9,684 nt of DNA from TWA4 sp045121095. GTDB taxonomy: Bacteria > Bacillota > Clostridia > Lachnospirales > Lachnospiraceae. The translations under genes were made by a program, and so were the position numbers. Positions 1 to 5,514 of the stretch are shown here, in pieces. The DNA is taken from contig JBGVFN010000030.1 of assembly GCA_045121095.1 (NCBI GenBank), positions 1-9,684 of the forward strand. Reading direction: 5' to 3'. The notes beneath the pieces are model-generated. The model did not search any database, was not told the origin of the DNA, and saw only the letters and a program-made list of their open reading frames with translations. The number at the start of each line of letters is the position of its first letter. Position 1 is the stretch's first letter.

Positions 1-20
1 TTTTTATAAAAAACGTAAAT

Positions 21-217
21 GGCGGAATTACAGAGCTACATTGCTAAGGAGACCTTTGGTCAAACGTCGGCACTTAACGAGCGGCTTTCTGTAAAGAAAG
101 ACGAGAGTTTAGTGTCAGCTACGTTTGGGCATCGTTAACATGCAAACAAAGCTCCAGTGAAGCTTTGTTTGTAGAGCGAGAGCGTGTCTCCGTGTAACGT
201 AGCTCTGTAATGGAGCC
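21..217. other. Highly self-complementary element: structured RNA or MITE-like sequence
   Basis: No convincing gene lies here, but the sequence folds back on itself at several levels. The outer arms pair at 21-23/215-217, then 13 perfect pairs join 27-39 (ATTACAGAGCTAC) to 199-211, and 6 more join 48-53 (GGAGAC) to 186-191. Inside sits a long imperfect stem-loop at 61-127 (CAAACGT at 61-67 against ACGTTTG at 121-127, with CTTTCT/AGAAAG near its tip). A perfect 11-bp hairpin (CAAACAAAGCT at 143-153, partner 161-171) follows. Because the arms are inverted repeats, either strand could fold. It lies just past the 3' end of the minus-strand transporter gene, and on that strand a TTTTTT run follows the closing stem. 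It may be a non-coding RNA, a terminator-like 3' element or a MITE. I recognise no known RNA family, and I see no clear target-site duplication. Confidence 0.6.
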
Positions 218-271
218 TTCACTACCTATAATTTCCCAGGTAAAGTTATGTTAGCAACGTTCGTTGTGTGT

Positions 272-2371
272 CTATTCATGTTTACGCCCCGGCAGCGCAA
301 TATGCAGTTTGCCAGGTTTGCTTTTACGCCCTTTTGCATCATCCTTTTTCACGAAAGTTCCATCGAAGAGATACAAAAGTCCCGGAAGTACAAAGAATAC
401 AATGGCCAGAGAGCAGAGCGCACCGATTCCCAGGAACATGCCCAGCTGCGCCAGCAGACCGTGTGAGGAGAGATAACCCAGAAGGAATCCCACAGAGGTC
501 AGCAATGTGCTGGAAGTCAGGATGGAAACGGTAACACTGTCAATGGTATGGATGACAGCATCTCTTTTGCCAAGAGTTTCCCGGTATTCTTTGTAGCGGT
601 CAGCCATAAGAATGGCGTAGTCTACCGTGGCGCCCAGCTGAATGGAACTGATGATCAGGTAGGCGATGTAAAATACCTTTGCGCTTCTGAAATAAGGCAT
701 GGACAGGTTGATCCAGATGGCAGTTTCGATACTGAGTACCAGCTGAATAGGCAGTGTGAGGGATTTCATACTGATCAGCAGCACCAGGAAAACGGCACCG
801 ATGGCCACCAGATTTACTTTGGTCATGTCCTTTGTGGTGGTATCCATCAGGTCATAGGTGCTGACACCTGCACCGGCCAGATACCATGTGCCGGGATAAT
901 GTTTTTCTGCGATGGACCGGACATTTTCCACCAGAGTAAAGGTTTCATTTCCTTCTGCACCTACGCTTACAGAAATTACCATGCGGTCATAATTTTCAGA
1001 AGAAAGCTGTGACAAAATGGACTCGCTCAGATAGGAAGAAGGGATTTCTGCTCCAACCGTGTCCACATAGGAAATGATGCTGGTTACTTCAGGAAGTTCA
1101 TGCAGTTCATCAGAAAGCAGTTTTTCTGTAGAAAGATCTCCTTTGGGAACCAGGAGGACGTAAGTATCGTTTTTACCGAAAATATCATTAATGGCTTCTG
1201 TATCTGCCCCGATCCGGGTATCTGTTCCGAAAATGTGCTCGGAACCGTAATAGTATTCATTAGAATTGGAAGCCAGGTAAGAAGGCACAATAACCAGGGC
1301 AAATAAACAGCAGGCGGGAATCATAATACGGCTGATCAGTTTTCCCAGCCATTTAAAACCAGGTAAAAATGGACGATGGCGGGTTTTGTCGATCAATTTG
1401 TGGGTTGCCAGAATAAAACAGGGCATGAAAACAAATACTGTGATCAAGCTGATCGCAACACCCTTTGCCAGAGCTAGGCCCAGATCCGGTCCAATTCGGA
1501 ATTTCATAAGAACCAGGGCCAGGAAGCCGATTACGGTGGTCAATCCACTGGACATGATGGAACTGGTGGATTTGCACAGAGCTTCGATCATGGCTGCTTT
1601 GGGATTGGAGTTTTCTTTGCGGCATTCTTCAAAACGATGAATCAGGAACACCGAATAGTCGGTGGAAACCGCCAGCTGTAAAATATTACCAGCTGCATTG
1701 GTAACAAAGGAAATTTCACCGAAAATCAGGTTGGTACCAGCATTAATGACAATTGCAATGCCCAGTCCCAGCAAAATAACGAACGGTTCTGCCCAGGAAG
1801 TGGTGGTAATGGTCAGTATGATAATTGCAAAAATAATGGCAACTACTACAATGATCTTGATCTCCTGTATCGTGCTGGTGGTAGCATCTGCGGTGGCAAC
1901 TGCATTACCGGTCAAAGCATTATCCGTTCCGATCAGTTCACGGATATCTTCGACGGTCTGCAGACTTTTTTCCTCGTCAATGGTAATGGAAAAAAGTGCA
2001 TTTCCATCTTTATAATAAGTTTCCACCATGTCAGAATCCATGGTGCTTAAAGGAATGGTGATGTCAGCGGCATCATCCAGCCAGGTTACTCCTGTTACGC
2101 CATCCAGCTGCGAAAGCTGTTCTTTATACTCCAGTGCTTCCGGGATGGTCACATCGCGAATCATGGCACGGGCATTGGGAATTCCCCCTTCAAATTCCTC
2201 GGACATGACATCCAGAGAAATGGTAGAAGAAGAATCTTCCGGCAGATAGTCGTTGATATCGTAGTTCACGGCAATCATCTGCTGTAAAAAGATACAAACG
2301 ACAGCTAACAGAAAAAAGATTGTGAGAATCGCTTTTTGGCATTTTACAACGCCAGAATAAAATTTCTTCAT
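272..2371 (-). CDS. MMPL/RND-superfamily membrane transporter
   Basis: This is a 699-residue polytopic inner-membrane protein of the MMPL branch of the RND superfamily, predicted to export lipids, drugs or other hydrophobic compounds using the proton gradient. The architecture is a duplicated half. TM1 lies at about residues 13-33, an extracytoplasmic domain at 34-170 and TM2-6 at about 171-325. The second half has a TM near 347-367, an external domain at 368-515 and a TM bundle at about 518-670, ending in a basic cytoplasmic tail. Each half carries the Asp-Tyr pair used as proton relay in MmpL proteins: D238-Y239 (STDYSVFLIHRF) and D584-Y585 (ATVDYAILMADRY). The start is supported by AAGAAGGA at 2381-2388, 9 bases upstream on the minus strand. 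At about 700 residues it is compact for RND proteins, as is common for Firmicutes MMPL members. The divergent TetR gene is the likely regulator. The substrate is unknown. Confidence 0.9.
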   Translation of the reverse strand: MKKFYSGVVKCQKAILTIFFLLAVVCIFLQQMIAVNYDINDYLPEDSSSTISLDVMSEEFEGGIPNARAMIRDVTIPEALEYKEQLSQLDGVTGVTWLDDAADITIPLSTMDSDMVETYYKDGNALFSITIDEEKSLQTVEDIRELIGTDNALTGNAVATADATTSTIQEIKIIVVVAIIFAIIILTITTTSWAEPFVILLGLGIAIVINAGTNLIFGEISFVTNAAGNILQLAVSTDYSVFLIHRFEECRKENSNPKAAMIEALCKSTSSIMSSGLTTVIGFLALVLMKFRIGPDLGLALAKGVAISLITVFVFMPCFILATHKLIDKTRHRPFLPGFKWLGKLISRIMIPACCLFALVIVPSYLASNSNEYYYGSEHIFGTDTRIGADTEAINDIFGKNDTYVLLVPKGDLSTEKLLSDELHELPEVTSIISYVDTVGAEIPSSYLSESILSQLSSENYDRMVISVSVGAEGNETFTLVENVRSIAEKHYPGTWYLAGAGVSTYDLMDTTTKDMTKVNLVAIGAVFLVLLISMKSLTLPIQLVLSIETAIWINLSMPYFRSAKVFYIAYLIISSIQLGATVDYAILMADRYKEYRETLGKRDAVIHTIDSVTVSILTSSTLLTSVGFLLGYLSSHGLLAQLGMFLGIGALCSLAIVFFVLPGLLYLFDGTFVKKDDAKGRKSKPGKLHIALPGRKHE

Positions 2372-2399
2372 AAAATAAAATCCTTCTTAATGTTATTGA

Positions 2400-2450
2400 G
2401 TTACAAGTACACTGTCTAGCAGGTTACAGGTATAATGTGATTGGGTTACA
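2400..2450. repeat. Three GTTACA boxes about 22 bp apart
   Basis: GTTACA occurs at 2400-2405, 2423-2428 and 2445-2450, a spacing of 23 then 22 bases. It reads as TGTAAC on the strand of the transporter gene, just upstream of its ribosome binding site. Two-turn spacing in a 5' leader or promoter suggests protein binding sites, but no regulator can be named. A CATTATACC stretch on the minus strand between boxes could be a -10 element, without a good -35. Confidence 0.35.
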
Positions 2451-2560
2451 AATGCATCATGTTATGAAACTGCGTTCGGATGCATCATGTTATGAAATGG
2501 TATTCAAATGCATGATGTTATTACGCTGCATCCAAATACATGGATTTCAAGCTACAGTTA
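2449..2560. repeat. 28-bp tandem repeat, three clear copies plus one decayed
   Basis: Units run 2449-2476, 2477-2504, 2505-2532 and a degenerate fourth at 2533-2560. By eye, units 1 and 2, and units 1 and 3, match at 22 of 28 positions. The best-conserved part reads ATGCATCATGTTATGAAA. Units 1 and 2 contain the small palindrome TCAT-GTT-ATGA, which unit 3 has lost. There is no spacer between units, so this is not a CRISPR. It sits in the divergent control region between the transporter and the TetR gene, where it could be an operator array or a decaying local duplication. Confidence 0.6.
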
Positions 2561-2617
2561 AGGTTATTAAAGGAATGAAAAAAGTAAAATAGACAATTTC
2601 CATACAGATGCCTAAAA

Positions 2618-2645
2618 TTAGGACAAATGATTAAAATTGTCCTAA
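2618..2645. promoter_or_regulatory. Candidate TetR-type operator (28-bp interrupted palindrome)
   Basis: TTAGGACAA at 2618-2626 and its exact reverse complement TTGTCCTAA at 2637-2645 are separated by 10 bases. Size, symmetry and position in the space between divergent regulator and transporter genes match what TetR-family dimers usually bind. A partial relative, AGACAATTT, lies at 2591-2599. Binding by the adjacent TetR protein is inferred from location only. Confidence 0.45.
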
Positions 2646-2652
2646 GTTCCGG

Positions 2653-2706
2653 GCAGACTGAAATTTATTCTGCGTGAAATAGCCGATTAATTAGTGTGGG
2701 TCATAC
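2653..2706. mobile_element. Solo terminal inverted repeat of the MITE at 9387-9549
   Basis: These 54 bases match the right terminal inverted repeat of the complete element (9493-9547), with three substitutions and one missing A. The similarity stops at the boundary between TIR and interior (GCAGACTG) on one side and at the element tip (GGGTCATAC) on the other. The left arm and the roughly 50-base centre are absent. The base pair after the tip is TG rather than TA. This is a remnant of the same element family. It abuts the TetR promoter and may supply part of it. Confidence 0.75.
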
Positions 2707-2725
2707 TGCAAAAACGTGGTATAAT
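2697..2725 (+). promoter_or_regulatory. Probable promoter of the TetR gene (extended -10)
   Basis: TATAAT at 2720-2725 is a perfect -10, preceded by TGG to make an extended -10 (TGGTATAAT). A 17-base spacer puts TGGGTC at the -35 position (2697-2702), a weak match that falls inside the solo TIR. An extended -10 can compensate for a poor -35. The next gene downstream on this strand is the TetR regulator. Confidence 0.65.
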
Positions 2726-2763
2726 AGAACCAATTTGCCGGATTGAACGGGGGAATTGGAAAA

Positions 2764-2801
2764 CCCGCAGCTTTTCTGAACTGTGATCATTCGGCTGCGG
2801 G
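2764..2801 (+). other. Leader hairpin upstream of the TetR gene
   Basis: CCCGCAGC at 2764-2771 pairs perfectly with GCTGCGGG at 2794-2801 across a 22-base loop, in the presumed 5' leader of the TetR mRNA. Part of it (2768-2785) matches the dinB-upstream hairpin at 5447-5464 in 16 of 18 bases. No T-tract follows, so it is not an obvious terminator. Confidence 0.4.
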
Positions 2802-2833
2802 ACCGAAAAAGAAATACTGACGGGAGATGCAGA

Positions 2834-3415
2834 ATGAAAAATTATGCAACTGCTTTAAACACAAAAAAAATGCTGGCTGCTTCTTTGAAGAAATTTATGG
2901 TACAGAAGCCGTTGTCCAAAATCACTGTGGCAGAAATTGTAAAAGACTGTAATGTGAATCGAAATACGTTTTATTATCATTTTCAGGATATTTATGGATT
3001 ACTGCAGTGGATGCTGGAAGAAGAAGCGTTTGAGGTGGTCAAGCAATTTGATTTGATCAATGACTTTGAAAAGGTTGTGGAATTTGCCATTGATTATGTG
3101 GATAAAAATAAATATATCCTGAACTGTGCCTACGAAACCATGGGGCGGGAAGAATTAAAACGCTTTTTGTATGCGGATTTTATTGGAGTGGCCAATACCA
3201 TGCTTGAAGGTGTGGAAAAGAAAGCTGGAGTAAAGCTGGATGAGAAAAAACATCGTTTTCTCTGCGAGTTTTATATAGAAGCATTGGCCAGCGTACTGGT
3301 GAACTGGTTCCGGGGACAAAGTATCTGGAGCCGGGAAGAAGTGGTGCAGTATATTGTTCAGATATCAGAGACCATGCTGTCAGAGGCCACGTTAAAAAAA
3401 TTAGAAGAAAAATAA
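2834..3415 (+). CDS. TetR/AcrR-family regulator, DhaS-like
   Basis: This is a 193-residue DNA-binding protein. The N-terminal helix-turn-helix lies at about residues 14-50, with the diagnostic segment KITVAEIVKDCNVNRNTFYY followed by HF, typical of the TetR family. The rest is helical and resembles the C-terminal ligand/dimer domain of DhaS-like regulators (TetR_C_8 type). The start chosen is ATG 2834, because GGGAGA at 2822-2827 gives a well-spaced ribosome binding site. An in-frame GTG at 2783 would add 17 mostly charged residues but lies inside a hairpin and has no such site. The divergent MMPL transporter is the probable target. The role (repressor or activator) and ligand are not visible. 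Confidence 0.9.
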   Translation: MKNYATALNTKKMLAASLKKFMVQKPLSKITVAEIVKDCNVNRNTFYYHFQDIYGLLQWMLEEEAFEVVKQFDLINDFEKVVEFAIDYVDKNKYILNCAYETMGREELKRFLYADFIGVANTMLEGVEKKAGVKLDEKKHRFLCEFYIEALASVLVNWFRGQSIWSREEVVQYIVQISETMLSEATLKKLEEK

Positions 3416-3485
3416 AGTGTTTTTTAGATATACTGTAGTAGATGTGCTGTAGTAATGAAGAAAAATGTAAGGTAGAAGATGGAAA

Positions 3486-3500
3486 ATGAAAAGTTTTCAT
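3486..3500. promoter_or_regulatory. 15-bp palindrome upstream of the GNAT gene
   Basis: ATGAAAA at 3486-3492 and TTTTCAT at 3494-3500 form a perfect dyad around a single base in the 116-base gap between the TetR and GNAT genes. It could be an operator or a weak hairpin. No terminator is seen in this gap, so the GNAT gene may be read through from the TetR gene. Confidence 0.25.
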
Positions 3501-3531
3501 AACATTTTGTGCCTTAAGCGAAGGGAAAGGA

Positions 3532-4203
3532 ATGGATATAAAAATGGAGCAGTCAATGAAAACAATAGATACCAATAAAGTCATCATCTGCAAACAGAGT
3601 CTGGCAGAGATGAAAAAAGTCTATGAAACCATGCTGTGCCGTCATTTTCCTGCGGACGAGGTAAAACCTTTTCGTTATGTTGAAAAATGGTACCAGGAAG
3701 GCCGCTATATGGGATATGGGTTGTATCAGATGGATGAATCGGGCAATCCGGGCGGTACTTGTCTGGCTTATGCCTGGCTTTGCTGCATGAAAGCAGAGAA
3801 ATGGGCGCTGCTGGATTATTATGCGGTGGAAGAATCTCTGCGCGGACAGGGGACAGGCAGTTGGTTTTTGAAGCAGATTTTAGAAAATTATACCGATGGA
3901 ATGCCGGTGATCATTGAAGTGGAGAATCCAGATGAACTGGATGAATTTGATGAGGCGCAAAAAGCGCAGGAAAAAGCCAAACGTCTGCGCCGTGTTGCTT
4001 TTTATGTGCGGAATGGTGTGCGGGAAACAAAACTCTCAGCCACAGTTTTTCATGTTCCCTATCGGATCATGGTCTACCTGCCAAAGCATATGATCAGGGA
4101 AAATGCGGCAGATACAGAGCAGCTTTTTGGACTGGAAAATCTGAAGCAGGCGTATTATGCTTTTTACACGCATATACGGGAGCATGTAACTCTGGGAAAA
4201 TAA
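3532..4203 (+). CDS. GNAT-family N-acetyltransferase
   Basis: This is a predicted cytoplasmic acetyltransferase of 223 residues that moves the acetyl group of acetyl-CoA to an amine on an unknown acceptor. The core acetyl-CoA motif A is visible as YYAVEESLRGQGTGSW, with the R-x-x-G-x-G signature at R104, G107 and G109. It follows the beta strand WALLDYY (91-97). A later strand (PVIIEVENP, 125-133) and the segment RRVAFYVRNGV (153-163) match the usual motif B region. The roughly 50 residues after that (FHVPYRIMVYLP onward) complete the fold. AAGGG at 3521-3525 supports ATG 3532. ATG 3544 and ATG 3556 in the same frame are possible alternatives, so the first 8 residues are uncertain. A terminator follows directly. 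The acceptor cannot be predicted. Confidence 0.85.
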   Translation: MDIKMEQSMKTIDTNKVIICKQSLAEMKKVYETMLCRHFPADEVKPFRYVEKWYQEGRYMGYGLYQMDESGNPGGTCLAYAWLCCMKAEKWALLDYYAVEESLRGQGTGSWFLKQILENYTDGMPVIIEVENPDELDEFDEAQKAQEKAKRLRRVAFYVRNGVRETKLSATVFHVPYRIMVYLPKHMIRENAADTEQLFGLENLKQAYYAFYTHIREHVTLGK

Positions 4204-4207
4204 AATG

Positions 4208-4243
4208 AAACGATCTGATCTTGTGTCAGGTCGTTTGTTTTTT
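4208..4243 (+). terminator. Rho-independent terminator after the GNAT gene
   Basis: AACGATCTGA at 4209-4218 pairs with TCAGGTCGTT at 4226-4235 (10 pairs, one G-U) over a 7-base loop. TGTTTTTT follows at 4236-4243. It begins five bases past the stop codon of the GNAT gene. Confidence 0.85.
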
Positions 4244-4284
4244 GTCAGACAATTCGTTTGTTTTCTACCAAAAAACAGCTCAGA

Positions 4285-4363
4285 TTACATTTGTTTTACC
4301 TGATTTTACGGATAACTTTACCGTTGCGTTTACAGATGGAAAACGGTATACTGTAAAACAAAT
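4285..4363 (+). promoter_or_regulatory. Phased TTAC boxes and flanking inverted repeat before the permease gene
   Basis: TTAC occurs at 4285, 4296, 4306, 4318 and 4330. The steps are 11, 10, 12 and 12 bases, close to one helical turn each, and four of the five boxes read TTTAC. The last box overlaps the predicted promoter spacer. Around them, ATTTGTTTTAC at 4289-4299 is the exact reverse complement of GTAAAACAAAT at 4353-4363, the latter starting right after the -10. A smaller dyad, TACCGTT/AACGGTA (4319-4325, 4342-4348), is nested inside. Same-face direct repeats are typical of OmpR-family response regulators such as PhoP, but no such regulator is in view. Confidence 0.5.
4324..4352 (+). promoter_or_regulatory. 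Predicted promoter of the EIIC-like permease gene
   Basis: TTGCGT (4324-4329) and TATACT (4347-4352) are separated by 17 bases. The -10 matches five of six consensus positions and the -35 is moderate. Transcription would begin around 4359, within the right arm of the GTAAAACAAAT repeat, as expected for a controlled promoter. Confidence 0.55.
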
Positions 4364-4401
4364 CTTAAACTGTACATACACTATGAAAGGAAAAAGAACG
4401 T

Positions 4402-5412
4402 ATGAAAGAATTTTTAAAGAAAAAGGGTGTTAATATCAGTGTGAAAACTTATCTGATCGACGCTATGGGAGCTATGGCTTTTGGTTTGTTTGCGTCACTG
4501 CTGATCGGTACGATTTTCGGAACACTGGGTGATAAAACCGGTGTGGAGATATTTAAGACAATTCAGACATATGCCCAGTCTGCCACCGGACCGGCGCTGG
4601 GTGTGTCTATTGCCTATGCGCTGCAGGCGCCTCAGCTGGTATTATTTTCAGCAGCAACTGTGGGATTTGCAGGGAATGCGCTGGGCGGACCTGTAGGTGC
4701 TTTGCTTGCCACCATCGTTGCAGTTGAACTGGGTAAGATCGTTTCCAAAGAAACACGAATTGATATTCTGGTAACACCGGCAGTTACGATTTTCTCCGGA
4801 ACAATTATTGCCATGTTTGTAGGACCCGGCGTGTCCAGTTTTATGACCGCATTTGGCAATGTGGTAAAAGCAGCAACAGAAATGCAGCCTTTTGTTATGG
4901 GTATCCTGGTATCTGCATTGATCGGTATTGCGCTGACACTTCCCATCAGCAGTGCGGCTATTTGTATTATGCTTAGTCTGGATGGACTTGCCGGAGGCGC
5001 GGCAACTGCAGGCTGCTGTGCACAAATGATTGGATTTGCCGTGATGAGTTTCAAGGAAAATGGCTGGGGTGGTCTGCTGGCTCAGGGTCTTGGTACTTCC
5101 ATGCTGCAGATCGGTAATATTGTAAAAAATCCCAGGATCTGGATTCCGCCCATTCTCACATCCATGATTACCGGCCCCATTGCAACGGTTGTATTTAAAA
5201 TGGAAAATATTGCGGCCGGTGCGGGTATGGGCACCTGTGGTCTGGTTGGTCCCATCGGTGTGTACACTGCCATGACAGAAGGCGGCGTTCAGATGTGGCT
5301 TGGTATTGCACTGGTATGCTTTATTTTACCGGCTGTTATCACATTGATTCTCGGGGAAGGATTCCGTAAGATCGGCTGGATCAAAGACGGCGATTTAAAA
5401 TTAAATGTATAA
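4402..5412 (+). CDS. Stand-alone PTS EIIC-like membrane permease
   Basis: This is a 336-residue, very hydrophobic, Gly/Ala-rich integral membrane protein. It resembles the PTS_EIIC_2 family, a transporter domain related to phosphotransferase-system IIC subunits. After a short basic N-terminus (MKEFLKKKG), predicted helices lie at about 18-42, 60-90, 93-112, 123-145, 163-182, 183-215, 250-268, 275-292 and 298-318. Conserved-looking loops include GGPVGALLA and TCGLVGPIGVYTAM. The start is supported by AAAGGAAA at 4386-4393. No IIA, IIB, HPr-like or sugar-metabolism gene lies beside it, so phosphorylating transport cannot be assumed and the substrate is unknown. The upstream TTAC array suggests tight transcriptional control. 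Family assignment rests on recognised sequence character, without a search. Confidence 0.75.
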   Translation: MKEFLKKKGVNISVKTYLIDAMGAMAFGLFASLLIGTIFGTLGDKTGVEIFKTIQTYAQSATGPALGVSIAYALQAPQLVLFSAATVGFAGNALGGPVGALLATIVAVELGKIVSKETRIDILVTPAVTIFSGTIIAMFVGPGVSSFMTAFGNVVKAATEMQPFVMGILVSALIGIALTLPISSAAICIMLSLDGLAGGAATAGCCAQMIGFAVMSFKENGWGGLLAQGLGTSMLQIGNIVKNPRIWIPPILTSMITGPIATVVFKMENIAAGAGMGTCGLVGPIGVYTAMTEGGVQMWLGIALVCFILPAVITLILGEGFRKIGWIKDGDLKLNV

Positions 5413-5440
5413 TAGGGATAATTGTTTCGCAGGAAATGCA

Positions 5441-5473
5441 ACAGTTCAGCTTTGCTGAACTGTCTGCTGAATT
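5441..5473. repeat. dinB-flanking hairpin, upstream copy
   Basis: ACAGTTCAGC (5441-5450) and GCTGAACTGT (5454-5463) form a perfect 10-bp stem with a TTT loop, overlapping by one base the 11-mer TCTGCTGAATT (5463-5473). There is no T-run, so a standard terminator is unlikely. The same stem returns downstream of dinB at 6917-6940. It may end the permease mRNA, sit in the dinB promoter region, or be a REP-like repeat. Confidence 0.65.
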
Positions 5474-5514
5474 GCTATTAATATAAACATACAACCCGGA
5501 AAGGGGTGCTTTAT

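Noticed and set aside
21..217. Group II intron or 6S RNA
   Set aside because: No domain V-like sequence or intron 5' GTGCG motif is present, and the branched layout with two internal arms does not match the single long bulged helix of 6S RNA.
248..1012. Plus-strand open frames of 68-154 codons over the transporter gene
   Set aside because: They are antisense shadows of the MMPL gene, without ribosome binding sites or domains.
2449..2560. CRISPR array
   Set aside because: The 28-bp units are contiguous with no spacers and are imperfect, and no cas gene is near.
2783..2833. N-terminal extension of the TetR protein from GTG 2783
   Set aside because: There is no ribosome binding site before the GTG, it lies in a leader hairpin, and the added residues do not resemble the family. 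ATG 2834 has a good GGGAGA site.
4221..4433. 70-codon open frame ahead of the permease
   Set aside because: It begins inside a terminator loop, crosses the promoter and overlaps the permease start in another frame. The composition is not protein-like.
4632..5054. Minus-strand open frames over the permease
   Set aside because: They are mirror frames of a Gly/Ala-rich membrane gene, giving Pro/Ala/Thr-rich products with no motif.
5441..5463. LexA/SOS operator for dinB
   Set aside because: The dyad has GTTC first and GAAC second, the reverse order of the Firmicutes LexA box, and it behaves as a hairpin also found after the gene.
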